NCBI RefSeq assembly: GCF_900086705.1
Contig: NZ_LT575483.1
Span: 2,617,189 to 2,681,188 of the forward strand
Direction: 5' to 3'
Source: Massilibacillus massiliensis
GTDB lineage: Bacteria; Bacillota; Negativicutes; FLKF01
DNA: 64,000 nt
Position 1 is the first letter of the stretch, and each line of letters opens with the position of its first letter. The notes under the pieces are model-generated. The model made no database searches and was not told the DNA's origin. It saw nothing but the letters and a program-made list of their open reading frames with translations. Both the position numbers and the translations under genes were made by a program. Of the stretch, positions 18,077-26,092 are shown piece by piece.

Positions 18077-18751
18077 ATGTTTCATATACTTGTTGTTGAA
18101 GATGGTATTAATATAAGAAAACTTATGACTGCCTATTTAGAACGGGCAGGATATAGTGTGTATCAAGCGGAGAATGGAATGAAGGCATTAGAGGCTCTAG
18201 AATTACACCATATTGATTTGATTATATGTGATATTATGATGCCACATTTAAATGGATATGAATTAACGAAAAGTCTGAGAGAAGCAAATTTTAATATTCC
18301 GATACTCATTGTAACGGCAAAGGAAAGTTTTGAGGACAAAGAGAAAGGCTTTCTTGTCGGTGCAGATGATTATATGGTAAAACCGATTCATATGGACGAG
18401 ATGCTCTTACGTGTAGCAGCCTTGTTAAGGAGAGCAAAAATTTCCACTGAACATATTATTAGGCTGGGGGATGTCGTGCTAAACTATGATGCGCTTTCCG
18501 TAACGACAAAAGATAATGTCTTTGTATTACCCAAAAAAGAATTTTATTTACTTTTTAAACTATTGAGTTACCCAAAGCAAATTTTCACCCGGCAACAATT
18601 ATTGGACGAGATATGGGGAATGGATACAGAGGTGGATGAGCGTACAGTTGATAGCCATATAAAAAAACTTCGCAAAAAATTTGAGGATGTCCAAGCGTTT
18701 AAGATTATTACAATCAGAGGGTTGGGCTATAAAGTGGAGAAAAATGTATGA
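18077..18751 (+). CDS. OmpR-family response regulator
   Basis: 224 residues from ATG 18077 behind GAAGGGAGCC. It has a receiver domain with phospho-acceptor Asp52 in LIICDIMMPHLNGYE, acidic VVEDG near the N-terminus, and Lys in YMVKPIHMDE. The winged-helix DNA-binding domain (residues 125-224) ends in ERTVDSHIKKLRKKFED..ITIRGLGYK, typical of OmpR/PhoB. It is overlapped by its kinase gene (ATGA). The sequence ATTGAGATCATAT upstream (17999-18011) recurs before the PAS gene downstream and may be a binding site. Confidence 0.93.
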   Translation: MFHILVVEDGINIRKLMTAYLERAGYSVYQAENGMKALEALELHHIDLIICDIMMPHLNGYELTKSLREANFNIPILIVTAKESFEDKEKGFLVGADDYMVKPIHMDEMLLRVAALLRRAKISTEHIIRLGDVVLNYDALSVTTKDNVFVLPKKEFYLLFKLLSYPKQIFTRQQLLDEIWGMDTEVDERTVDSHIKKLRKKFEDVQAFKIITIRGLGYKVEKNV

Positions 18752-19785
18752 AAACGATATTTAAATCTATAAGGGCAAAGCTTACGATGATATTTATTGG
18801 CATTTTGCTTTTTTCCTGTTTGGTTTCTTTAGGCGTGATTATTGCTGTAACGCCGACTCTATCTGAAATGATGTCAATGGACAGCAGTCGTGGGGTAATT
18901 GTGATTTTATGTCTTACGATATTGTTGTGTGCTGGTGTAGGCTCAATTCTTATGGTATTTGCATCAAAATATATTTCTGAGCCGATAAAAATAATCAGCA
19001 ATCATACGAAAGAGATTGCTAAAGGAAATTTTGCGGTGCAGATTGCGTATGAAAGCCAGGATGAGATAGGGATATTAGCACAAAATTTTAATTTAATGGT
19101 CAGAGAATTAAATAATATGGAATATTTGCGAAAAGATTTTATGAGCAATGTATCACATGAATTTAAAACACCGATTTCGTCTATTCAAGGATTTGCAGAA
19201 TTAATAAAAAAGAATGATCTGCCTAAAGAGATATTCGATGAATATACGGATATCATCATTCAAGAATCGAAAAGACTGATCCATTTATCTGGTAATATGC
19301 TAAGGTTATCAAGGTTAGATCATCAACTGATACAAAATAAAAAAATATATTTTTCGTTGGATGAACAGATAAGAAAGACCTTGCTTCTTCTTGAAGAATG
19401 TTGGTCTGATAAAAATATTGAATTGGAAATTTGTTTAGCAAAGATACGGTACGAGGGTGACGAAGAACTGCTTCAGCAAATATGGATAAATTTAATAGGA
19501 AATGCAATCAAGTTTTCAAAAAATTATGGAACGATCTATGTATCGCTTAAGGATTCAATCAATACGGTTATTGTTGAGATAAAAGACGAAGGGATAGGGA
19601 TTCCTATGAGTATTCAACCTCGTATTTTTGAAAAATTTTATAAAGGAGATTCTTCACGCTCAGAAGCAGGGAATGGGTTAGGTTTAGCGATTGTAAGAAA
19701 GATCGTTGAAATTTGTAATGGATCTATTATCTTTCAAAGTACCGAAGGAAAGGGAACTTGTTTTACAGTCACACTTCCGAAGTAA
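18748..19785 (+). CDS. Membrane sensor histidine kinase
   Basis: 345 residues, start inside the response-regulator stop. Transmembrane segments are near residues 13-35 and 49-72, separated by only about 14 residues, so the sensing loop is very short. It then has a HAMP domain (SEPIKIISNHTKEIAKGNFAV), an H-box with His137 (NVSHEFKTPISSIQGF), an N-box (INLIGNAIKFSKNYG), and G1 DEGIGIP and G2 GNGLGLAIV. The minimal external loop suggests it senses a membrane or intramembrane signal, or works with a partner. The PAS protein at 19927 is a possible partner or target. Confidence 0.93.
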   Translation: MKTIFKSIRAKLTMIFIGILLFSCLVSLGVIIAVTPTLSEMMSMDSSRGVIVILCLTILLCAGVGSILMVFASKYISEPIKIISNHTKEIAKGNFAVQIAYESQDEIGILAQNFNLMVRELNNMEYLRKDFMSNVSHEFKTPISSIQGFAELIKKNDLPKEIFDEYTDIIIQESKRLIHLSGNMLRLSRLDHQLIQNKKIYFSLDEQIRKTLLLLEECWSDKNIELEICLAKIRYEGDEELLQQIWINLIGNAIKFSKNYGTIYVSLKDSINTVIVEIKDEGIGIPMSIQPRIFEKFYKGDSSRSEAGNGLGLAIVRKIVEICNGSIIFQSTEGKGTCFTVTLPK

Positions 19786-19926
19786 ACGATGCGATTAGGA
19801 CACATTGAGATCATATTGGTAGTATATATTGATTTAGGTAAGGAAACTTGGCTAGTTGTTTAGAAGCGATAGTCAAAGTTTAGATACTTACTTGTGTAAT
19901 GAAAATATTATAAGGAGGCATATTCG

Positions 19927-20274
19927 ATGATTGACGCAAATGTTATTGAAGCTTTTCATCTTATGTGGGGGAAATTCCCTGAGCCAGTTATGCTAGTTCA
20001 TAAAAAAAGAGATATATTAGCAGTTAATGAGACTTGCAGTAAGGTAGGCGGTGTTGCAGGAATTAAATGTACTTCGATTGGAACACCAGAACAGCACAAA
20101 GGGTGTCGTGCAAATCAAGCGCTGGCATCTCAAAAAGCAACATATTGTAAAAGCGAAACGCAAGGCAGAACAATTATTGGTTATTGGATTCCGGTAGAAG
20201 GATATCCGGAAATTTATATTCATTTTGGTGTTGGTACAATGATTAACTATGATGATTTTAGTGTGATTTCTTAG
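19927..20274 (+). CDS. Small cysteine-containing PAS-like protein
   Basis: 115 residues from ATG 19927 behind ATAAGGAGGC. FHLMWGKFPEPVMLVHKKRD followed by ILAVNETCSKVG has the start of a PAS fold (a P-E-P-V-M-L-V-x-K motif) and the C-terminus YWIPVEGYPEIYIHFGVG fits its final strands. Four cysteines (near residues 38, 49, 61 and 75), with CTSIGTPEQHKGC in the middle, could bind a metal or a redox cofactor. It lacks any output domain. It lies 141 bases after the kinase, inside the segment bounded by repeat R1/R2. A sensor adaptor is a guess. Confidence 0.6.
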   Translation: MIDANVIEAFHLMWGKFPEPVMLVHKKRDILAVNETCSKVGGVAGIKCTSIGTPEQHKGCRANQALASQKATYCKSETQGRTIIGYWIPVEGYPEIYIHFGVGTMINYDDFSVIS

Positions 20275-20352
20275 TAGCAAATGACACAGAATATATGGTT
20301 TTGCCTGAAAAGCTTAACGATGAGGCAGTAGAAGAACTTCTTATCTATATTT

Positions 20353-20500
20353 ATGAAAAAATACTTTCGAGAAAGCCGTTTTAGGTATTGAAAGAATAAA
20401 AAAGACGAAGCCGCTTGTAAATTTTCTAATCGAATTTACAAGCGGCTTTGTCTTATATAAGAGTTGTGTGAAATACATTATTTTTTCGTTGAAAGCAATA
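20353..20500 (+). repeat. Direct repeat R2 (right copy) around the two-component locus
   Basis: Right-hand partner of 17653-17800 at an offset of 2700 bases. It includes its own large hairpin (20398-20458), whose stem has changed in a paired way relative to R1. The gene-free stretch 20275-20671 holds this repeat and AT-rich sequence with a possible TATAAT near 20536; nothing else is recognised there. Confidence 0.8.
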
Positions 20501-20671
20501 ATTATATAATACTGGTCAAATTATTTTCAGAAAGGTATAATATAAATAAAGTATTGGCATTTTTTAACTAAAAGTAATGGATATATTAAATAATAGCGTG
20601 GATTTGCAAGGAAAGAGCTTGGTGAATAGCGTTCCTGCTCAGTATATTTACCAGAAAAAGGAGAGTGTGTG

Positions 20672-21517
20672 ATGATGGATGAAACAATTTCAAAAGTATT
20701 GCTAAACGATGGTCTTGAGATCCCTGCCATTGGCTTTGGAACCTATAAGCTAAATGGTAGGGATGGAGTAAATGCAATTAAAAATGCAATTGATATAGGC
20801 TATCGATTGCTTGATACTGCATTTAACTATGAAAATGAGGGAGCGGTAGGAGAAGCTGTTCGCCAAAGTTCAATACCAAGAGAAGAATTGTTAATTTGCT
20901 CTAAACTGCCGGGGCGTCATCATGCTTATAAGGAAGCGATACAGACGATTCAGGAGTCACTTTATAGAGGAGGCCTGGAATATTACGATCTATATTTGAT
21001 TCACTGGCCAAATCCCAGAGTGAATTTGTATGTTGAGGCTTGGCAAGCTTTAATAGAGGCACAGAAACAGGGGTTAATTCGGTCTATCGGCGTTTGTAAT
21101 TTTCTACCGGAACATATTGATCGGCTAATAAAAGAAACTGGTGTAAAGCCGAGCATGAATCAAATTGAGCTTTATCCTTATTTTAATCAGGAAGAACAGC
21201 ACCGTTGGCATAGGGAGCAGGGCATTGTAACAGAATCTTGGAGCCCTTTAGGACGGGGAAACAGCATATTGGAAAATAAAAAAATTGCTGACATTGCCAA
21301 AGCGCATCAAAAATCTATCTCTCAAGTAATTTTGCGTTGGCATATACAGCTTGGGGCGATTCCGATTCCAAAAGCATCTTCGCAAAAACATCAGCGTGAG
21401 AATTTAGATATTTTTGATTTTAAATTGACAGAAGCAGAAATGAACGTCATTTCTGGGCTCACCAGTGAAACAGGTCGTACACATAATCAAGACCCGAGAA
21501 CATACGAAGAATTTTAA
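20672..21517 (+). CDS. Aldo/keto reductase
   Basis: 281 residues. ATG 20672 is favoured over GTG 20669 because AAAAGGAG sits 8 bases upstream. The catalytic tetrad is visible: Asp in LLDTAFNYENEGAVGEAV with Tyr following, Lys in LICSKLPGR, and His in YLIHWPNP. The NADPH site IPIPKASSQKHQREN is near residue 230. The size and motifs fit prokaryotic AKR5-type reductases that act on alpha-keto acids, methylglyoxal or diketogluconate-like carbonyls. The physiological substrate is unknown. A strong terminator ends it. Confidence 0.92.
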   Translation: MMDETISKVLLNDGLEIPAIGFGTYKLNGRDGVNAIKNAIDIGYRLLDTAFNYENEGAVGEAVRQSSIPREELLICSKLPGRHHAYKEAIQTIQESLYRGGLEYYDLYLIHWPNPRVNLYVEAWQALIEAQKQGLIRSIGVCNFLPEHIDRLIKETGVKPSMNQIELYPYFNQEEQHRWHREQGIVTESWSPLGRGNSILENKKIADIAKAHQKSISQVILRWHIQLGAIPIPKASSQKHQRENLDIFDFKLTEAEMNVISGLTSETGRTHNQDPRTYEEF

Positions 21518-21529
21518 AATATTGATAGG

Positions 21530-21565
21530 AAAAAGGCAGAAGCTTTTTGAGATTTCTGCCTTTTT
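21530..21565 (+). terminator. Terminator after the aldo/keto reductase
   Basis: AAAAAGGCAGAA pairs with TTCTGCCTTTTT. It spans the first codons of a longer reading of the next gene, which argues for the later start of that gene. Confidence 0.88.
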
Positions 21566-21594
21566 CTTGTTACTATATTAAGGAGGTTAATAAA

Positions 21595-22251
21595 ATTAAG
21601 AAACTAAAAAGCAAATTGAAGCTTTTATCACCGGATATCCCGAAAGAATTGGAGCAGCTTGTTCTGAAAGATAGGAAGATCTGCAATGAGGATTATTTTG
21701 AAATTGGAAGTATTGGTGATTGTATAATTGAAGAACAAGCAGCAGAGCGGGTTGTTTTTAATAAAATAATCTTTGAAAACGTAACGTTTCAACAAATTGA
21801 TTTTAATAAACTAGAATTGCTCAATGTTATTTTTAAAAAATGTGATTTATCGAATATAGATTTCGATGAAGCAATTTTGCATCGAGTTGAAATGATTGAC
21901 TGCAAAATTATGGGGATCAATCTAACGTCAGCAACAATGCGGAGCGTACTATTTGATCACTGTTATGGGGACTATGCTAACTTTCGTAGTGCGGATTGTA
22001 AACAGGTAAAGTTTCAACAGTGTTCATTAGCAAATGCTGATTTTTCTATGTCAACCTTATTTAATGTTGAATTTTCTGATTCAAACTTAGAGAAGATGCA
22101 ATTATCAGGGACTAAACTTGCTGGCATTGATTTAAGTAGTTGTGAATTTAGCCAGATTGGTGTTACCAAGGAAGATGCGAAAGGATGCATTATTTCATCT
22201 GAGCAAGCAATTGGCTTTGCAAGGCTGTTTGGACTCATTGTTAACGAATAA
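21595..22251 (+). CDS. Pentapeptide-repeat protein, probable ATT start
   Basis: 218 residues if translation starts at ATT 21595, which lies 8 bases after a perfect AAGGAGG. The nearest earlier in-frame start, TTG 21547, lies inside the upstream terminator hairpin with no ribosome site, and no ATG is near. The body (residues 45-190) is a run of A/C-D/N-L/F-x-x repeats such as CDLSNIDFDEA and ANADFSMSTLFNVEF, forming a right-handed quadrilateral beta-helix. It is cytosolic. Pentapeptide proteins can protect gyrase or act as scaffolds; nothing here decides its job. Confidence 0.78.
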   Translation: MKKLKSKLKLLSPDIPKELEQLVLKDRKICNEDYFEIGSIGDCIIEEQAAERVVFNKIIFENVTFQQIDFNKLELLNVIFKKCDLSNIDFDEAILHRVEMIDCKIMGINLTSATMRSVLFDHCYGDYANFRSADCKQVKFQQCSLANADFSMSTLFNVEFSDSNLEKMQLSGTKLAGIDLSSCEFSQIGVTKEDAKGCIISSEQAIGFARLFGLIVNE

Positions 22252-22349
22252 AGTAGGTGAAGCTACGTACTGAACTTTAATTCTAATGCATGGCTGTATT
22301 TCAAATATTTAAGTGTGACTATACTTTAGTGTAGATGGAGGCGATTCGT

Positions 22350-23255
22350 ATGGTTCACTATAGAAAGTATTGGGTTATGGGTTTAATTTTGTTCGTAACG
22401 ATTCTTTGTATTGGCTATGTAGTTGGACAGCGAGAAAATACACTAGCGCAGGGCGATATGGTCATTCGAAAAGATGCTGAAAATAAATCTCATCTGCCTA
22501 AAAGTTTTCGAATGTTAGAAAATCTAAAAGCTTCTGGAAGTGCACAATATTCGGCAGAAAGTTTAGCTTACATGAAAGGCTTTTTGCCGCGGGAACATGT
22601 GATTTTGGTAGATCTTCGGCAAGAATCACATGGTTTTGTAAATGGGATACCGGTTAGTTGGTATAAAGATCGCAATTGGGCGAATCTCGGAAAACCTGTT
22701 GAGGAAGTACAAAAGGACGAGCAGCTACGGTTAGCGGATACAAAAAAACGTGGTGAGATCCAGATGTCTGCTGATGTAAAAAAAGAGAAAAAAATAGAGA
22801 CGGCATCGAAAAAAGCGGAAGTGGTCAGTGTTAACGATGTCTATACAGAAGAAACATTGGCAGAACAGATGGGTTTTGGTTATGTTCGGTTGGCAATTAC
22901 AGATCACCGACGTCCTTCCGATATGGATGTTGATGCGTTTATAGAGTTCATTCGGACTCTTCCTCCAAGCACTTGGTTGCATTTTCATTGTGAAGCAGGC
23001 CATGGTCGGACGACGACCTTTTTGACGATGTATGATATGATGCTGCATGCTAAGGAAGAATCCTTAGAATCGATTGTTGCGCGTCAGTATGAGGCTGGCG
23101 GAATCAATTTGTTTTCACTGCATAAAAAAGATTGGCGAATTCAGTATGATGAAGAACGTGAGAAATTTATTGAAAATTTTTATCAGTATTGCCTGCAAAA
23201 TCATGATGCATATGCGACTTCATGGTCAAACTGGGTGAAAAAGATGAATACATGA
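22350..23255 (+). CDS. PTP-like inositol-polyphosphate phosphatase (cysteine phytase)
   Basis: 301 residues. ATG 22350 is preferred to ATG 22335, whose own GGAGG forms the ribosome site for 22350. Residues 9-26 are a signal anchor, so it works outside the cytoplasmic membrane. The active-site P-loop is HCEAGHGRT with Cys214 and Arg220. The general acid is probably Asp185 in AITDHRRPSD. This matches the Selenomonas ruminantium phytase family (HCEAGxGRT), which removes phosphates from phytate. Here the variable loop residue is His. It stands alone, with no phosphate or inositol genes nearby. A protein phosphatase role is less likely. Confidence 0.85.
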   Translation: MVHYRKYWVMGLILFVTILCIGYVVGQRENTLAQGDMVIRKDAENKSHLPKSFRMLENLKASGSAQYSAESLAYMKGFLPREHVILVDLRQESHGFVNGIPVSWYKDRNWANLGKPVEEVQKDEQLRLADTKKRGEIQMSADVKKEKKIETASKKAEVVSVNDVYTEETLAEQMGFGYVRLAITDHRRPSDMDVDAFIEFIRTLPPSTWLHFHCEAGHGRTTTFLTMYDMMLHAKEESLESIVARQYEAGGINLFSLHKKDWRIQYDEEREKFIENFYQYCLQNHDAYATSWSNWVKKMNT

Positions 23256-23375
23256 AAAAAAGTCTGACAGCAATAGCATTTGACTGCTGGACTATATTGT
23301 AATAAAATCAGAATATTAGGTATATATTGTATCTATTTATTATGAAAGATATGAATAAAGTCTTAGGAGTTTCAG

Positions 23376-24266
23376 ATGAAAAATAATGTCTTAAAAAGAA
23401 TCAAAGAGGGTGCGATTGTTTTATCACCAAAACAAATGCATTTGGCAAATTATATCCTAAATAATTATAAAGAAGTATCTTTTATGAGTTCTGCAGAAGT
23501 GGCGAGAGCCGCAGGCGTAAGTGAGTCTACAGTGATCAGATTGGCGATGTCTTTGGGGTATTCTGGATATTCTACTTTCCAAGATTCATTACAGGAATTT
23601 ATTCAAAAAGAAATTTCTACATTGGACAGATTTGCAGTACCGGAAGTTTCTGATGAAGGTACAATATATCAAAAAGTATTTGTAAAAGAAGTGAACATAA
23701 TCAATAAGGTCTTGAAAGATTTGGACAAGAAAAAATTTGATCTGTTGATTCGTTTATTGAACCAAAAAGAAAAAATGATTGTCCTTGGTTTACAGGGAAC
23801 GAGTTGTTTGGCGGAGTATGCGAGTTATAGTTTTAATAAAATTCGGCCAAATGTATTTAAATTTTGTGATGTTGATGAATATGCAGACAGCTTTTTTAAC
23901 TCAGTTGACAATAATACGGTAGCTTTAATTTTTTGTTTTACGAGATATCCGAAAAAAACGATTTCTGCAATGGAAATTTTTAAAAAAAGAGGTATCCCGA
24001 TGATTGTGATTACAGATAGTGTTGTTTCACCGGCAATTAGTTTTGCAGATCATTTAGTCACGATACCACAAAAAAATTCCTTTATCGATTGTTATGCTGC
24101 TGCTATGTGTTTAATCAATGCAATTTGTATGGGGACGGCATATAAAGAACAAGAAAAAACGTATGCTTATTTAGAGCAATTTGAGCAGTATGCGAAGGAA
24201 AATAATATATTTTTACATTGGGCCCCATTGTCTAAACACATTTTTCCAACGATAGAGACGAAGTAA
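23376..24266 (+). CDS. MurR/RpiR-family transcriptional regulator
   Basis: 296 residues from ATG 23376 behind CTTAGGAG. The N-terminal helix-turn-helix (residues 30-75, SSAEVARAAGVSESTVIRLAMSLGYSG) is typical of RpiR. A SIS sugar-phosphate-binding domain follows from about residue 125 (MIVLGLQGTSCLAEYASYSF). Normally it senses a phosphorylated sugar or acid. It lies just upstream of the dcu-aspA-lyase operon in the same direction but is separated by a terminator, so it is a plausible local regulator of that operon. Confidence 0.88.
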   Translation: MKNNVLKRIKEGAIVLSPKQMHLANYILNNYKEVSFMSSAEVARAAGVSESTVIRLAMSLGYSGYSTFQDSLQEFIQKEISTLDRFAVPEVSDEGTIYQKVFVKEVNIINKVLKDLDKKKFDLLIRLLNQKEKMIVLGLQGTSCLAEYASYSFNKIRPNVFKFCDVDEYADSFFNSVDNNTVALIFCFTRYPKKTISAMEIFKKRGIPMIVITDSVVSPAISFADHLVTIPQKNSFIDCYAAAMCLINAICMGTAYKEQEKTYAYLEQFEQYAKENNIFLHWAPLSKHIFPTIETK

Positions 24267-24334
24267 ATGAAGCTTGAGAATAAGTTTTTATAATAAAAAA
24301 TAACTTTACATAATTAATAGATTGATTTTGTCTT

Positions 24335-24379
24335 GGTCATTTTGATGCGTGGATTGTTGGCATCAAAATGACCTTTTTT
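24335..24379 (+). terminator. Terminator after the RpiR gene
   Basis: GGTCATTTTGATGC pairs with GCATCAAAATGACC and is followed by TTTTTT, separating the regulator from the dcu operon. Confidence 0.92.
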
Positions 24380-24475
24380 GATTCAGAAAATATATAAACG
24401 AGACTTCATTCAGATGAAAATATTAGAGCGGGTTATGTCATCGGATAAATAAAAATAATTATATTATAAATTTTA

Positions 24476-24504
24476 TTGACAAAATTAAAAAGTGAAGGTA
24501 TATT
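24476..24504 (+). promoter_or_regulatory. Promoter of the dcu-aspA-lyase operon
   Basis: TTGACA (24476-24481), 17-base spacer, TATATT (24499-24504). A 240-base leader with a hairpin terminator separates it from the first main gene. Confidence 0.8.
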
Positions 24505-24548
24505 TAGAATAAACTGAAAATTAAAAAAGAGGAGATCAAATCAGTTCC

Positions 24549-24647
24549 ATGTTGGAGTATTATTTGATTGAAAAGGAGAAGTGTCTATGTAAAATGAAGG
24601 ATTTTATTCATCAAAAATTAAATGAAAAATTTACTATCTTCAAATAG
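24549..24647 (+). CDS. Possible 32-codon leader peptide of the dcu operon
   Basis: ATG 24549 to TAG 24647 (starts MLEYYLIEKEKCLCKMKDF). The stop codon lies within the 3' arm of the leader terminator hairpin, as in ribosome-mediated attenuators. Its own ribosome site (AGAGGAG) is rather far upstream. Inside it, AAAGGAG followed 8 bases later by ATGTAA gives a bare start-stop. Translation is unproven. Confidence 0.35.
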   Translation: MLEYYLIEKEKCLCKMKDFIHQKLNEKFTIFK

Positions 24648-24661
24648 TAAATTATTTTTTT
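24628..24661 (+). terminator. Leader terminator (attenuator) before the dcu gene
   Basis: AATTTACTAT-CTTCAA-ATAGTAAATT followed by ATTTTTTT, lying between the operon promoter and the transporter gene. Transcription must pass it to reach the operon, so it is a likely control point. Confidence 0.75.
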
Positions 24662-24751
24662 CGTTTAGAAGAAGTGTTTCATTCATATTATAGTTGCTGA
24701 AGTAAAATATTCTTTTGCGATTGCTTAGGATTTTAGAAAGGGAGGATTCAT

Positions 24752-26077
24752 ATGTTTTGGATTGAGTTGGCTGTTGTTATCGGAATGCTGTTTTTTGCTG
24801 TACGGTATGGTGGAATATTTTTAGGAATGGCTGGAGGCGCAAGCTTGGCTATTCTAGTATTTGTTTTTCAATTGAAACCCGCTCTCCCTCCGATTGATGT
24901 AATGCTAATTATCATTGCCGTTGTTGTAATGACGGCTTCCCTGCAGGCAGCAGGTGGGATGGATTATTTGATTTCACTTGCGGAAAAATTGTTAAGAAAA
25001 AATCCTAAAAACATAAGTTTTATTGCACCGATGGTTAGTTATCTATTTACGCTGATGGCTGGAACAGGAAATGTGGTGTTTAGCATTATTCCCGTTATTG
25101 CAGAAGTTTCAAGGCAAGCTGGTGTTCGTCCAGAAAGGCCTTTATCAATATCCGTAATTGCATCGCAGCAGGCGATTACAGCGTGTCCAATTTCTGCAGC
25201 TACAGTTGCTATGGTAGGTCTTCTATCTCCTTATGATATTACGCTTGTAGACATCCTCATGATCTGTATTCCATCTACTTTATTAGGGGTTTTAGGTGGT
25301 GCGCTCTATGCGAGTCGTATGGGAAAAGATTTAGATCAGGATGAAGAATATTTGGCACGGGTGAAAAAAGGTGAAGCAACTCCTATTGAAGAAAAAGCAG
25401 GCGAAGTTGAGGTGAAACAATTTGATACCGGAGCGAAATTATCTGTTGGCATTTTTTTAATTTCGGCGATATTGGTCGTTCTTTTTGGCATGTTTCCAGC
25501 ATTACGTCCCGCTTTTGAAGAAGGCGGGAAAATGGTGCCATTCTCAATGACGAATACGATTGAAATCGTCATGATGGTGATGGCAGCACTTATGGTTGTA
25601 GTTTGTCGGATCAAAACAGATAGAATTATTGAAATGTCTGTATTTAAGTCAGGAATGATGGGCGTATTTTGTATCTTTGGTTTAGCATGGGCTGGAGATA
25701 CACTGGTAGCAAATAACCTTGATTTTATAAAAAGTGGTGTGCAGGGAGTTGTACAAACAGCGCCGTGGGTTTTCGCAGTTGCACTGTTTGCAGTTTCAGT
25801 TTTAATTTTGAGCCAGGCTGCAACAGTAAGAGCTTTGATGCCACTTGGTCTTGCTTTAGGAATACCAGCACCACTTCTCATAGGGATGTTTCCGGCAGTG
25901 AATGGATATTTCTTCATCCCTAGTTATGCAACATTGATTGCTGGAATAGCCTTTGACAGAACAAAAACGACAAGTATTGGAAAGTACATTTTTAATCATA
26001 GTTACATGATACCTGGTTTAATTACCACGGTGCTTAGCATTAGTATTGGTTTATTAATAGCAAAATCAATTTTTTAG
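24752..26077 (+). CDS. Anaerobic C4-dicarboxylate transporter (Dcu family)
   Basis: 441 residues from ATG 24752 behind AAAGGGAGG. It is a polytopic membrane protein with the DcuA/DcuB signature GTGNVVFSIIPVIAEVSRQ, followed by RPERPLSISVIASQQAITA. Dcu proteins exchange fumarate, aspartate or malate for succinate during fumarate respiration. A long cytoplasmic loop near residues 195-225 is charged. First main gene of an operon with an aspartase and an ArgH-like lyase, both of which release fumarate, which fits aspartate uptake with fumarate reduction. DcuA versus DcuB cannot be decided. Confidence 0.92.
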   Translation: MFWIELAVVIGMLFFAVRYGGIFLGMAGGASLAILVFVFQLKPALPPIDVMLIIIAVVVMTASLQAAGGMDYLISLAEKLLRKNPKNISFIAPMVSYLFTLMAGTGNVVFSIIPVIAEVSRQAGVRPERPLSISVIASQQAITACPISAATVAMVGLLSPYDITLVDILMICIPSTLLGVLGGALYASRMGKDLDQDEEYLARVKKGEATPIEEKAGEVEVKQFDTGAKLSVGIFLISAILVVLFGMFPALRPAFEEGGKMVPFSMTNTIEIVMMVMAALMVVVCRIKTDRIIEMSVFKSGMMGVFCIFGLAWAGDTLVANNLDFIKSGVQGVVQTAPWVFAVALFAVSVLILSQAATVRALMPLGLALGIPAPLLIGMFPAVNGYFFIPSYATLIAGIAFDRTKTTSIGKYIFNHSYMIPGLITTVLSISIGLLIAKSIF

Positions 26078-26092
26078 AGAAGGGTGATTTTA

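Noticed and set aside
25336-25917. Minus-strand frame of 193 codons inside the Dcu transporter gene
   Set aside because: Complement of membrane-segment codons of a well-supported transporter. No start signal and no recognisable domain.
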